A stretch of DNA of 20,704 nucleotides, taken from positions 1 through 20,704 of the forward strand of contig JAVBOA010000041.1 of assembly GCA_031551135.1 (NCBI GenBank), in the 5' to 3' direction. Below the pieces are notes generated by a model. It worked only from the letters and a program-made list of their open reading frames with translations, made no database searches and was not told the DNA's origin. A program made the position numbers and the translations under genes. This DNA is from JAITVM01 sp031551135. Its GTDB lineage: Bacteria > Bacillota > Clostridia > Lachnospirales > JAITVM01. This document shows, piece by piece, positions 14,118-20,704 of this stretch; position 1 is the stretch's first letter; the number at the start of each line of letters is the position of its first letter.

Positions 14118-15400
14118 TGGATATACAAAAAATTCCGATTGACAAAATTAAACCGGCTAAATATAATCCGCGAAAAAATCTCAAAAAAGGTGATGCCGAA
14201 TACGAAAAACTGAAACGCTCGATTGAGGAATTCGGCTATGTCGAGCCGATCATTTGGAATAAAAGAAGCGGAAATATCGTAGGCGGACATCAGCGATTTA
14301 AAATTCTGGAAGCAAACGGGATTAATGAAATTGAATGTGTAGTTGTGGACTTGGATGAAGAACGCGAAAAAGCACTTAATATCGCATTAAATAAAATTAA
14401 AGGCGAATTCGATATTCCACTATTGACAGATTTACTGAAAGAACTCGACGATTTAGGCTTTGATATAAATCTAACCGGCTTTGATGCAGCCGAAATATCC
14501 GCATTATTTGGCGAAACTCAGGCTAAAGAAGACGATTTCGATCTCGAAAAAGCGACTAAGGAAATTGACAAAGTAATAACACAGCGCGGTGATATTTGGA
14601 TTTTAGGCGATCATAAATTAATCTGCGGCGATTGTACTAAAGCCGAAGAAATGGATACGCTAATGGAAAATGATTTTGCTGATTTAATATTGACCGATCC
14701 GCCGTATAACTGTGACTACGAAGGTGCGACAAAAGAAAAGCTCAAAATCATGAACGACAAAATGAAAGATGCAGAATTTCTGAAATTTCTGACAAAGGCT
14801 TTCAACTGTATGAATAAATATTCAAAAAAAGGTGCGCCGATTTATGTTTTCCATGCCGACAGCGAAGGCTATAACTTTCGAGCGGCATTTAAAAATTCCG
14901 GCTATGTATTAAGGCAATGCCTTGTATGGCAGAAAAATTCAATGGTCATGGGCAGACAAGACTATCATTGGGCGCATGAACCGATTCTGTACGGCTGGAA
15001 AACCGGCGCGGCACACTCTTGGTACGGCGACAGAAAGCAAACAACATTAATAAAATTCGACAGACCGCATAGAAGCACCGAGCATCCGACAATGAAGCCT
15101 GTGGGTTTGTGTGCTTATTTTATTTCTAATTCAAGCAAAGAAGGCGATCTCATAATTGATTTTTTTGCCGGGAGCGGCACAACGCTCATAGCCTCGGAGC
15201 AGCTCGGCAGAAAATGTTATTCCGCCGAATTAGACCCTAAATATTGCGATGTAATTGTGAAACGCTGGATTGGTTTAAAGGAAACCGAAGAAGGCGTTTT
15301 TCTATTGCGTGGAAGTACAAAGCTTTCGTATGATGAAGCGAAAAATTCGAAATCCGATACACAGAAAAAGCTTGACTTTACAGCATTTCAGAGTGATTAA
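14117..15400 (+). CDS. ParB-methyltransferase fusion (N4/N6 amino-methylase)
   Basis: Predicted 427 residues. Residues 1-~135 are a ParB/Srx-type domain (KIKPAKYNPR, then VGGHQRFKIL at 55-64). The rest is an amino-methyltransferase that would methylate N6 of adenine or N4 of cytosine in DNA using S-adenosylmethionine. Catalytic DPPY is at 194-197 and the AdoMet motif FAGSGT at 350-355; the order catalytic motif first then AdoMet motif is the beta class. WQKNSMVMGRQDYHWAHEPI and STEHPTMKPVGL lie between. It probably protects phage DNA or adjusts packaging; no partner restriction enzyme is seen. ATG 14117 has AGGAGG at 14103-14108. Common in clostridial prophages near terminase genes. Confidence 0.93.
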   Translation: MDIQKIPIDKIKPAKYNPRKNLKKGDAEYEKLKRSIEEFGYVEPIIWNKRSGNIVGGHQRFKILEANGINEIECVVVDLDEEREKALNIALNKIKGEFDIPLLTDLLKELDDLGFDINLTGFDAAEISALFGETQAKEDDFDLEKATKEIDKVITQRGDIWILGDHKLICGDCTKAEEMDTLMENDFADLILTDPPYNCDYEGATKEKLKIMNDKMKDAEFLKFLTKAFNCMNKYSKKGAPIYVFHADSEGYNFRAAFKNSGYVLRQCLVWQKNSMVMGRQDYHWAHEPILYGWKTGAAHSWYGDRKQTTLIKFDRPHRSTEHPTMKPVGLCAYFISNSSKEGDLIIDFFAGSGTTLIASEQLGRKCYSAELDPKYCDVIVKRWIGLKETEEGVFLLRGSTKLSYDEAKNSKSDTQKKLDFTAFQSD

Positions 15401-15432
15401 TCAAATGAAAAATATCCATGGAGGTATAAAAA

Positions 15433-16116
15433 ATGTGTAAATTTAAAATCCAACAAAAAATAAGTTCAGGCACAAGAAAAGAGATAGCGGCATTAATTGC
15501 CGAGGTCACAAAATCCGAAGTCACATATCTTGGCGCACCGACATTTGCATTTAAAGCCGGTGGTTATACAGTTGATAAAAATTCTTTTATTATATCGCCT
15601 GAAATCGAGATAGAAAAAATGAAATCGATTTCGCAAGTTATGGAATGCTTGGATATCTCAGGATTTGCGGCGGATGGTGATTTGACGATTTCTATCTCGG
15701 ATGCAAGCTTTAGCGAGAATACCATAAAAAATATTGAAAATATAATAATCAGCAAAAGAAGCCTATTAAAAAAAGCTCTAAACCGAAACTCCGAAATAGA
15801 AATTCCGAAACTCTCCGTGAATTCCAATGAAATCGAATTTCGAATTTTCAATGCCACGCTTAAACCGGAGGAGCTATTCGCTTATATAACGCTTGGATAC
15901 AAAATAAGTGAAATGGCAAAAATGCTCACAAAAACAAAATCCAAGGAACGCGAGTTTCCAAATCCCAAATATGCCTTTCGGTGTTTCCTTTTGAGACTGG
16001 GTTTCGTTGGCTCTGAATTCAGAGTCGAAAGAAAAATATTACTTAGATTTCTCGAAGGTAATTCGGCGTTTAGAGAGGCACGCATTAGCCAAAAATTAGA
16101 AAAAACTGCTGTTTAA
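15433..16116 (+). CDS. Amidoligase-like pseudoenzyme (virulence-related protein family)
   Basis: Predicted 227 residues. Phage databases usually call such proteins virulence-related; by eye it aligns with the next gene, an amidoligase. TIKNIENIIISKRSLLKKAL matches TIRNFINIIASKNDLFYKAL (12 of 20 identical), and residues 132-214 align without gaps to amidoligase 211-293, including IEFRIFN against IELRGFN and a shared last 38 residues (15 identical). The catalytic blocks are lost: the amidoligase HLHID is TISISD here, and no FGIEIEL opening exists. A regulatory or scaffolding partner for the active amidoligase is inferred. ATG 15433 has GGAGG at 15420-15424. A ~140-base gap separates it from the amidoligase gene. 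Confidence 0.75.
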   Translation: MCKFKIQQKISSGTRKEIAALIAEVTKSEVTYLGAPTFAFKAGGYTVDKNSFIISPEIEIEKMKSISQVMECLDISGFAADGDLTISISDASFSENTIKNIENIIISKRSLLKKALNRNSEIEIPKLSVNSNEIEFRIFNATLKPEELFAYITLGYKISEMAKMLTKTKSKEREFPNPKYAFRCFLLRLGFVGSEFRVERKILLRFLEGNSAFREARISQKLEKTAV

Positions 16117-16253
16117 TGTACACAATAGAAAGACAGTGATCCGAATAAAGGTTGTACAGTAATCAAGCTAAAAATCCCGCAAATCAACTTGCAATTAAGC
16201 TTGAAAAGAGTGATTAATGTAATCACAGAAAACACACAAAGGCGGGATACAGC

Positions 16254-17153
16254 ATGTTTACAACAAAATTTGGAATAGAAATCGAACTAAGCGGAATAGA
16301 TAGAAAAACAGCGGCGCAGATAATAGCGGATTATTTCAACACCCAAGTGATAGAGCAAGGCATAAGAAGCTTTGAAGTAAAAGACCCGGACGGTCGGATT
16401 TGGAAAATACTATACGACGGAAGCATACGCTGCGAAAGAAAAGTAAACGGAAGAACCGAAAACGCATCAGCGGATTATGCGGTTGAAATAGTAAGCCCGA
16501 TACTTACATACCAAGCGGATATAAATAAAATACAGGAAATAGTTAGGCTTCTAAGAAAAGCAGGCGGCTTCGGCAACAACACAACCGGCATACATTTACA
16601 TATAGACAAAAAAGACCATACACCGAAAACAATACGCAACTTTATAAATATAATAGCAAGCAAAAACGATTTATTCTACAAAGCACTGGCGATCGAGCCA
16701 AACCGGGCGCAATACTGTAAGAAAATAGATCAAGCTTTGGTTGAAAAGGTCAACGCCGCAAAGCCCCAAACCTTCGAAGCCTTAGAAGAAATATGGTATG
16801 ACGGCTTCGCAGATAGACGCGAAACAAAATATCATAAAAGCCGGTATTGCTTTCTAAATTTGCATAGCCTTTTCCACGGCTGCGGTACAATCGAGCTAAG
16901 GGGCTTTAATAGCGAATTACACGCCGGAAAAATACGAAGCTATATAGTCTTGGCGTTAGCCTTGAATAATCAGGCTTTGAAGCAAAAATACGCAAGCCCG
17001 AAAAAGAACCAAGAAGAAAACGAACGATTCGCAATGCGGACATATTTGAACCGAATCGGGTTGATAGGTGAAGAATTCAAAGCTTGCCGCGAACATTTAT
17101 GCACGCATTTAAGCGGCTCAGCGGCTTGGAGATACGGCAAGCCAAACAAATAA
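16254..17153 (+). CDS. Amidoligase (COOH-NH2 ligase) enzyme
   Basis: Predicted 299 residues, Amidoligase_2-type. These are ATP-using enzymes of the glutamine-synthetase/ATP-grasp-like COOH-NH2 ligase group, which join a carboxyl to an amine on peptides or small molecules. Seen: FGIEIEL (6-12), WKILYDGSI with Asp55, AVEIVSPIL (76-84), GIHLHID (112-118), YCFLNLHS (198-205) and TIELRGFNS (212-220), i.e. the conserved acidic/His/Arg set is complete. The C-terminal ~80 residues are shared with the upstream pseudoenzyme. Comparative work on amidoligases reported phage operons pairing them with gamma-glutamylcyclotransferase-like proteins, as here. Substrate unknown. Ribosome site weak (GGCGGG at 16241-16246). 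The stop is followed by a hairpin. Confidence 0.9.
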   Translation: MFTTKFGIEIELSGIDRKTAAQIIADYFNTQVIEQGIRSFEVKDPDGRIWKILYDGSIRCERKVNGRTENASADYAVEIVSPILTYQADINKIQEIVRLLRKAGGFGNNTTGIHLHIDKKDHTPKTIRNFINIIASKNDLFYKALAIEPNRAQYCKKIDQALVEKVNAAKPQTFEALEEIWYDGFADRRETKYHKSRYCFLNLHSLFHGCGTIELRGFNSELHAGKIRSYIVLALALNNQALKQKYASPKKNQEENERFAMRTYLNRIGLIGEEFKACREHLCTHLSGSAAWRYGKPNK

Positions 17154-17167
17154 AATATAGAGCAAAA

Positions 17168-17184
17168 GGGGCGAAAATCGCCCC
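17168..17184 (+). other. Hairpin between amidoligase and cyclotransferase genes
   Basis: GGGGCGA (17168-17174) pairs with TCGCCCC (17178-17184) around a tight AAA loop. No T tract follows, so it is more likely an mRNA-stabilising or processing hairpin than a terminator. Confidence 0.5.
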
Positions 17185-17221
17185 GCTAGCCTATTTAAAT
17201 ATATACAACATGGAGGCATTT

Positions 17222-17644
17222 ATGAATATCAAAACAATTTATTTGGCATATGGCAGCAACTTGAATATAGATCAAATGGCATATCGCTGCAAAACGGCTA
17301 AAATCATAGGCAAAACGCTGATCGAGGACTATCGCCTTTTATTCAGAGGCGTGGCTACAATAGAAAGGCACAAGGGCGGTAAAGTTCCGGTTTTGCTTTG
17401 GGAGCTTGGGCTCGAAGACGAAGCGGCACTTGATATTTACGAGGGCTTTCCGGTTTTTTACCGCAAAGAATATCTCCGAATCGAGACAGAAAAAGAGAAA
17501 ATAAATGCAATGGCTTATCTTATGAACGACGGTCGCTCGTTTAGAAAGCCAAATAAATATTATTTCAATACAATCCTCGAAGGCTATAAATCAGCTGGAT
17601 TTGATATAGAAATTCTGAAAAAAGCACTACTTGAATCAAACTAA
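17222..17644 (+). CDS. Gamma-glutamylcyclotransferase-like (AIG2/GGCT) protein
   Basis: Predicted 140 residues. GGCT/AIG2 proteins cleave gamma-glutamyl-amines, releasing pyroglutamate (5-oxoproline). Seen: YLAYGSNLNIDQMAYRC, the substrate-loop motif YGSN, then VPVLLWELGLEDEAALDIYEGF, where the Glu of YEGF is the usual catalytic acid, FYRKEYLRI and AMAYLM. Length is typical. The start ATG 17222 has GGAGG at 17212-17216; the ATG at 17210 overlaps this site. It follows the amidoligase, whose gamma-linked products it might remove or edit; that link is inference from gene order. A terminator lies just after it. Confidence 0.9.
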   Translation: MNIKTIYLAYGSNLNIDQMAYRCKTAKIIGKTLIEDYRLLFRGVATIERHKGGKVPVLLWELGLEDEAALDIYEGFPVFYRKEYLRIETEKEKINAMAYLMNDGRSFRKPNKYYFNTILEGYKSAGFDIEILKKALLESN

Positions 17645-17664
17645 GAATCGGCTGAATTTAAAGC

Positions 17665-17692
17665 AAAAGAGCTTCATATTGAGGCTCTTTTT
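17665..17692 (+). terminator. Intrinsic terminator between cyclotransferase and TerL
   Basis: AAAAGAGC (17665-17672) pairs with GCTCTTTT (17684-17691) around an 11-base loop and runs into a T tract. It separates the cargo genes from TerL, which may allow stepped expression. Confidence 0.65.
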
Positions 17693-17712
17693 CAGTGGAA
17701 GGAGGCGGAAAT

Positions 17713-19773
17713 TTGCGAAGACTACAGAAATATTCGCCGACAAAATTCATGGCAAAGAATTCAAAATACAATAAAAAATCCGCTGACTTCGCTGTGAATT
17801 TTATTTCATGCTTGAAACATACAAAAGGCGAATGGTATGGACAGAATTTCGAGTTGATAGACTGGCAGGAGCAGATAGTCAGGGATATTTTCGGTATTCT
17901 AAAGCCAAACTCATATCGGCAGTTCAACATGGCTTATATTGAAATACCGAAAAAGCAAGGAAAGCAGCTCGCACTTGATACACCGATCCCCACACCGGAC
18001 GGCTGGAGCAAAATGGGCGATTTGAAGGTTGGAGGCTTTGTATTTGACGAATCCGGGAATCCGTGTAGGATCATTGCTGTCAGCGAGATTGACGATACGG
18101 AGCAAGCTTATGAAATAATATTTAGGGATGGTTCATCTATAGCCGCCGGGGAGAGGCACGAATGGTTCGGACATTTTACCCAGAATAAAATAAAGCCGTG
18201 CATATTTACAACCGGCGAACTTTATAGAAGAATGACTTCTTATAGTCGGTTTTATTTTAGGATACCAATTGCGAAGGCAATTATACCGAGGGACAAAAGA
18301 TCACGATCGCATTTTCATTATATAAAAGACATAGTACCCGTAGGGAAAACAAAAATGCGTTGTATACAAGTTGATAGTCCAAGCCATTTATATTTAGCGG
18401 GAAAATCAATGATTCCAACGCATAACTCGGAACTTGCAGCGGCTGTGGCTTTGTTATTGACTTGCGGCGACTCAGAATACGGCGGCGAAATTTATGGCTG
18501 CGCTTCGGATCGTCAGCAAGCTTCGATTGTTTTTGACGTAGCGGTTCAGATGGTAGAGCAATGCCCGGCGCTCAAAAACCGCATAAAACCTGTAATCTCA
18601 CAAAAACGCCTATTATATAAACCGCTTGGCAGCTTTTATCAGGTTCTATCCTCAGAGTCTTTTACGAAACACGGACTGAATGTACATGGAGTAGTGTTCG
18701 ACGAGATTCATGCTGCACCGAACAGAAAACTTTATGATGTTATGATACACGGCTCGGGTGATGCAAGAAAGCAGCCATTGTATTTTTTAATAACCACAGC
18801 GGGTTATGACCGGAACTCTATTTGCTGGGAATTACACGAAAAATCTACGGATATATTAAGTGCTCGAAAGCATGATCCAAGTTTTTATCCTGTAATTTAT
18901 AGCGCTGAAGAAAACGAAGACTGGACAAATGAGGAAGTCTGGAAAAAAGCCAATCCGTCGCTTGGGATTACGGTTGATATTGAAAAACTCAGAACCGCAT
19001 GTGCAAGTGCGAAAGAGAATCCGGCGGAAGAAAATTTATTTCGGCAATTGCGGCTTAACCAATGGGTAAAGCAGTCGATAAGATGGATGCCAATGGACAA
19101 ATGGGATAAATGTGCATTAGAGATAAACGCAGACGATTTTCTTGGCAGAGAATGTTACGGCGGTTTGGATTTATCTTCAACCACTGATATTACGGCTTTT
19201 GTACTTGTTTTTCCGCCACATGGAAACTTTGATAAATATGCCGTACTGCCGTATTTCTGGATACCGGAAGATACAATCGGGCTTCGCGTACGGCGTGACC
19301 ATGTACCGTATGATATCTGGCATAAAAAAGGTTTTTTAAAAACGACAGAAGGAAATGTCGTACATTACGCTTTTATTGAGAGATTTATCGAAGAACTCGG
19401 CACAAAATACAATATCCGGGAAATCGGGTTCGACCGTTGGGGTGCTGTGCAAATGACACAAAACCTTGAAGAAATTGGCTTTACAGTCGTACCGTTCGGT
19501 CAGGGTTTCAAGGATATGTCGCCGCCGACAAAAGAATTAATGAAACTCACACTCGAAGGCAAAATTGCGCATGACGGCAACCCGGCACTTAGATGGATGA
19601 TGGATAATATTTTTATAAAAACCGATCCGGCAGGAAATATAAAGCCGGATAAAGAAAAATCAACCGAGAAAATTGACGGATCGGTGGCACTTATAATGGC
19701 ACTTGACCGTGCAATACGTCATGATGGCGGCGGCTCTTCTATCTACGACGAAAGAGGGATTTTATTGCTATGA
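17713..19773 (+). CDS. terL: Terminase large subunit interrupted by a mini-intein
   Basis: Predicted 686-residue precursor, about 532 after removal of a 154-residue intein (17965-18426). TerL is the ATPase-nuclease that pumps phage DNA into the procapsid and cuts it. Seen: N-terminal YSPTKFMAKN and IDWQEQIVRDIFG; Walker A KKQGK|SELAA split by the intein; Walker B GVVFDEIH (residues ~326-333); coupling motif LITTAGYDRNS; nuclease acids YGGLDLSSTTDITAF, EIGFDRWGAVQM and KIDGSVALIMALDRA. Start: TTG 17713 with GGAGG at 17701-17705, spacing 7; the GTG at 17695 has none. Its TGA overlaps the portal ATG (ATGA). Confidence 0.92.
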   Translation: MRRLQKYSPTKFMAKNSKYNKKSADFAVNFISCLKHTKGEWYGQNFELIDWQEQIVRDIFGILKPNSYRQFNMAYIEIPKKQGKQLALDTPIPTPDGWSKMGDLKVGGFVFDESGNPCRIIAVSEIDDTEQAYEIIFRDGSSIAAGERHEWFGHFTQNKIKPCIFTTGELYRRMTSYSRFYFRIPIAKAIIPRDKRSRSHFHYIKDIVPVGKTKMRCIQVDSPSHLYLAGKSMIPTHNSELAAAVALLLTCGDSEYGGEIYGCASDRQQASIVFDVAVQMVEQCPALKNRIKPVISQKRLLYKPLGSFYQVLSSESFTKHGLNVHGVVFDEIHAAPNRKLYDVMIHGSGDARKQPLYFLITTAGYDRNSICWELHEKSTDILSARKHDPSFYPVIYSAEENEDWTNEEVWKKANPSLGITVDIEKLRTACASAKENPAEENLFRQLRLNQWVKQSIRWMPMDKWDKCALEINADDFLGRECYGGLDLSSTTDITAFVLVFPPHGNFDKYAVLPYFWIPEDTIGLRVRRDHVPYDIWHKKGFLKTTEGNVVHYAFIERFIEELGTKYNIREIGFDRWGAVQMTQNLEEIGFTVVPFGQGFKDMSPPTKELMKLTLEGKIAHDGNPALRWMMDNIFIKTDPAGNIKPDKEKSTEKIDGSVALIMALDRAIRHDGGGSSIYDERGILLL
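17965..18426 (+). other. Class 3 mini-intein in the TerL P-loop
   Basis: 154 codons from QLALDTPIPT to PTHN, inserted between Lys and Ser of the Walker A motif (KKQGK^SELAA). The first residue is Gln, not Cys, Ser or Ala, so a standard N-terminal acyl shift cannot occur. Instead the class 3 WCT set is present: Trp67 in ERHEW (block B), Cys133 in MRCIQVDSP (block F) and Thr152 in PTHN (block G). The 19-residue Cys-Thr spacing and Trp67 equal those I recall for the mycobacteriophage Bethlehem DnaB intein. There is no homing endonuclease. Ser+1 would accept the final ligation. Splicing is required to rebuild the ATPase site. Confidence 0.85.
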
Positions 19774-20704
19774 GCTTATTGGAAAGAATATTCAAACCAA
19801 AGAATTCAATATTAAACTCCGGTTATCATTTTTTATTTGGCAATACAACGAGCGGCAAATCGGTAAATGAGCGCAGTGCAATGCAGACCTCAGCTGTGAA
19901 CGCGTGTGTTCGAATTTTATCCGAAACAATAGCGAGCTTGCCGCTGCATCTTTATAAATACACAGAAAACGGCAAAGAAAAGGCATTGAAACATCCGCTT
20001 TACTATTTATTGCACAGCGAACCAAACCCTGAAATGACCTCTTTTGTGTTCAGAGAAACTCTGATGGCACATTTGCTTTTGTACGGGAACGCTTTCATTC
20101 AGATAATCCGAAACGGCAGAGGTGCAGTTTTGGCGCTTTATCCGCTACTGCCCGAAAGAATGATGCTTGAACGCGATAAAAACGACGAAATCATATACCG
20201 CTATCAAAGTAAAGGCGGTCAAAAAATATTTCATGCGGACGAGATAATGCATATTCCGGGACTTGGATATGACGGAATAATCGGTTATTCGCCGATTGCC
20301 ATGGCGCGTAACGCAATCGGAATGGAGCTTGCAGCGGATGAGTTTGGTGCGAAATTTTTCGCAAACGGCGCGAATCCAAGCGGTATTTTAGAATTTCCCG
20401 GAACGCTCAAAAACCCGGATAGAATCAGAGATAGCTGGAACGCCGCGCATCAAGGGGCGAGCAATTCACATAAAATTGTAGTACTGGAAGAAGGTCTGAA
20501 ATTCACACCGATTAGTATTCCACCGAATGAAGCACAATTTCTCGAAACCCGGAAGTTTCAGATTAATGAAATCGCTCGAATTTTCAGGATTCCGCCGCAT
20601 ATGATAGGGGATTTAGAGCGTGCAAGTTTCAATAATATCGAGCACCAATCTTTGGAATTTGTAAAATACACACTTGATCCATGGGTACTTCGCTGGGAAC
20701 AGGC
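19770..20704 (+). CDS. Phage portal protein, HK97 family (partial, runs off the window)
   Basis: First ~311 residues of a portal protein, frame open to the last base. The portal forms the dodecameric ring at one capsid vertex through which TerL pumps DNA. Seen: MSLLERIFKP, ERSAMQTSAVNACVRILSET with IASLPLHLYKY, HPLYYLLHSEPNPEMTSF, FRETLMAHLLLYGNAF, DEIMHIPGLGYDGIIGYSPI, then FFANGANPSGILEFPG and IARIFRIPPHMIGDLERASF, all standard for HK97-like portals. ATG 19770 overlaps the TerL stop; GAGGG lies 11 bases upstream. A capsid protease and major capsid gene are expected next. Confidence 0.92.
   Translation, partial: MSLLERIFKPKNSILNSGYHFLFGNTTSGKSVNERSAMQTSAVNACVRILSETIASLPLHLYKYTENGKEKALKHPLYYLLHSEPNPEMTSFVFRETLMAHLLLYGNAFIQIIRNGRGAVLALYPLLPERMMLERDKNDEIIYRYQSKGGQKIFHADEIMHIPGLGYDGIIGYSPIAMARNAIGMELAADEFGAKFFANGANPSGILEFPGTLKNPDRIRDSWNAAHQGASNSHKIVVLEEGLKFTPISIPPNEAQFLETRKFQINEIARIFRIPPHMIGDLERASFNNIEHQSLEFVKYTLDPWVLRWEQ

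Noticed and set aside
14117..15400. Restriction-modification system
   Set aside because: Only the methyltransferase is present; the neighbours are terminase and amidoligase genes, so it is better seen as an orphan phage methylase.
17965..18426. Homing endonuclease inside the intein
   Set aside because: Only 154 residues, all accounted for by splicing blocks; no LAGLIDADG or HNH motif.

Overview
The window is a low-GC, gram-positive-type segment, most likely from a clostridial Firmicute. The grounds are strong AGGAGG-type ribosome sites, frequent TTG/GTG starts and the gene families present; there is no rRNA, so the genus is not established. Almost all of it (about 2.67-20.7 kb) is a tailed-phage genome, probably a prophage. 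It holds a replication module, an origin-like repeat region and the start of the packaging/structural module. The right end is cut inside the portal gene. No integrase, repressor or lysis gene lies in the window.

Layout. (1) 1-2.1 kb: a polymorphic-toxin orphan cassette (pretoxin segment, HINT autoprotease, unrecognised toxin tip) and its putative immunity gene, flanked by two copies of a ~50-bp hairpin repeat. (2) 2.1-2.67 kb: AT-rich, no gene seen. (3) 2.67-9.32 kb: replication module, comprising a SNF2-like helicase, a coiled-coil protein, a Cys-rich protein, a DUF4406-like protein, a VRR-NUC nuclease, a sigma-region-4/ArpU-like regulator and a primase-SF3 helicase whose reading frame is broken near base 7069. 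A 113-bp stem-loop element with compensatory changes stands just before and just after this module. (4) 9.36-10.6 kb: two tandem ~604-bp repeats without genes, each with about eleven TATCAC-type iterons. The base after the hexamer is always A or G in unit 1 and always C in unit 2. This looks like a duplicated replication origin whose binding specificity has diverged. (5) 10.6-12.4 kb: a reverse-strand ATPase/DUF234-type gene between two 123-bp direct repeats. Each repeat carries a promoter followed at once by an intrinsic terminator, like a phage late promoter needing antitermination. (6) 12.4-20.7 kb: packaging module, comprising a small Cys protein, HNH nuclease, a cos-like region, TerS, ParB-methyltransferase, an amidoligase-like pseudoenzyme, an amidoligase, a gamma-glutamylcyclotransferase-like protein, TerL carrying a 154-residue class 3 mini-intein in its P-loop, and a partial HK97-type portal.

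How the parts fit. The replication proteins probably act on the adjacent iteron region. The promoter-terminator leader before base 12432 probably drives the packaging genes. HNH, TerS, TerL and portal form the DNA packaging machine. The methyltransferase and the amidoligase set are cargo between TerS and TerL.

Most notable: the clean iteron base switch between the two origin units, the covarying stem-loops around the replication module, the amidoligase/pseudo-amidoligase pair, the class 3 intein starting with Gln, and the duplicated promoter-terminator around the ATPase gene.
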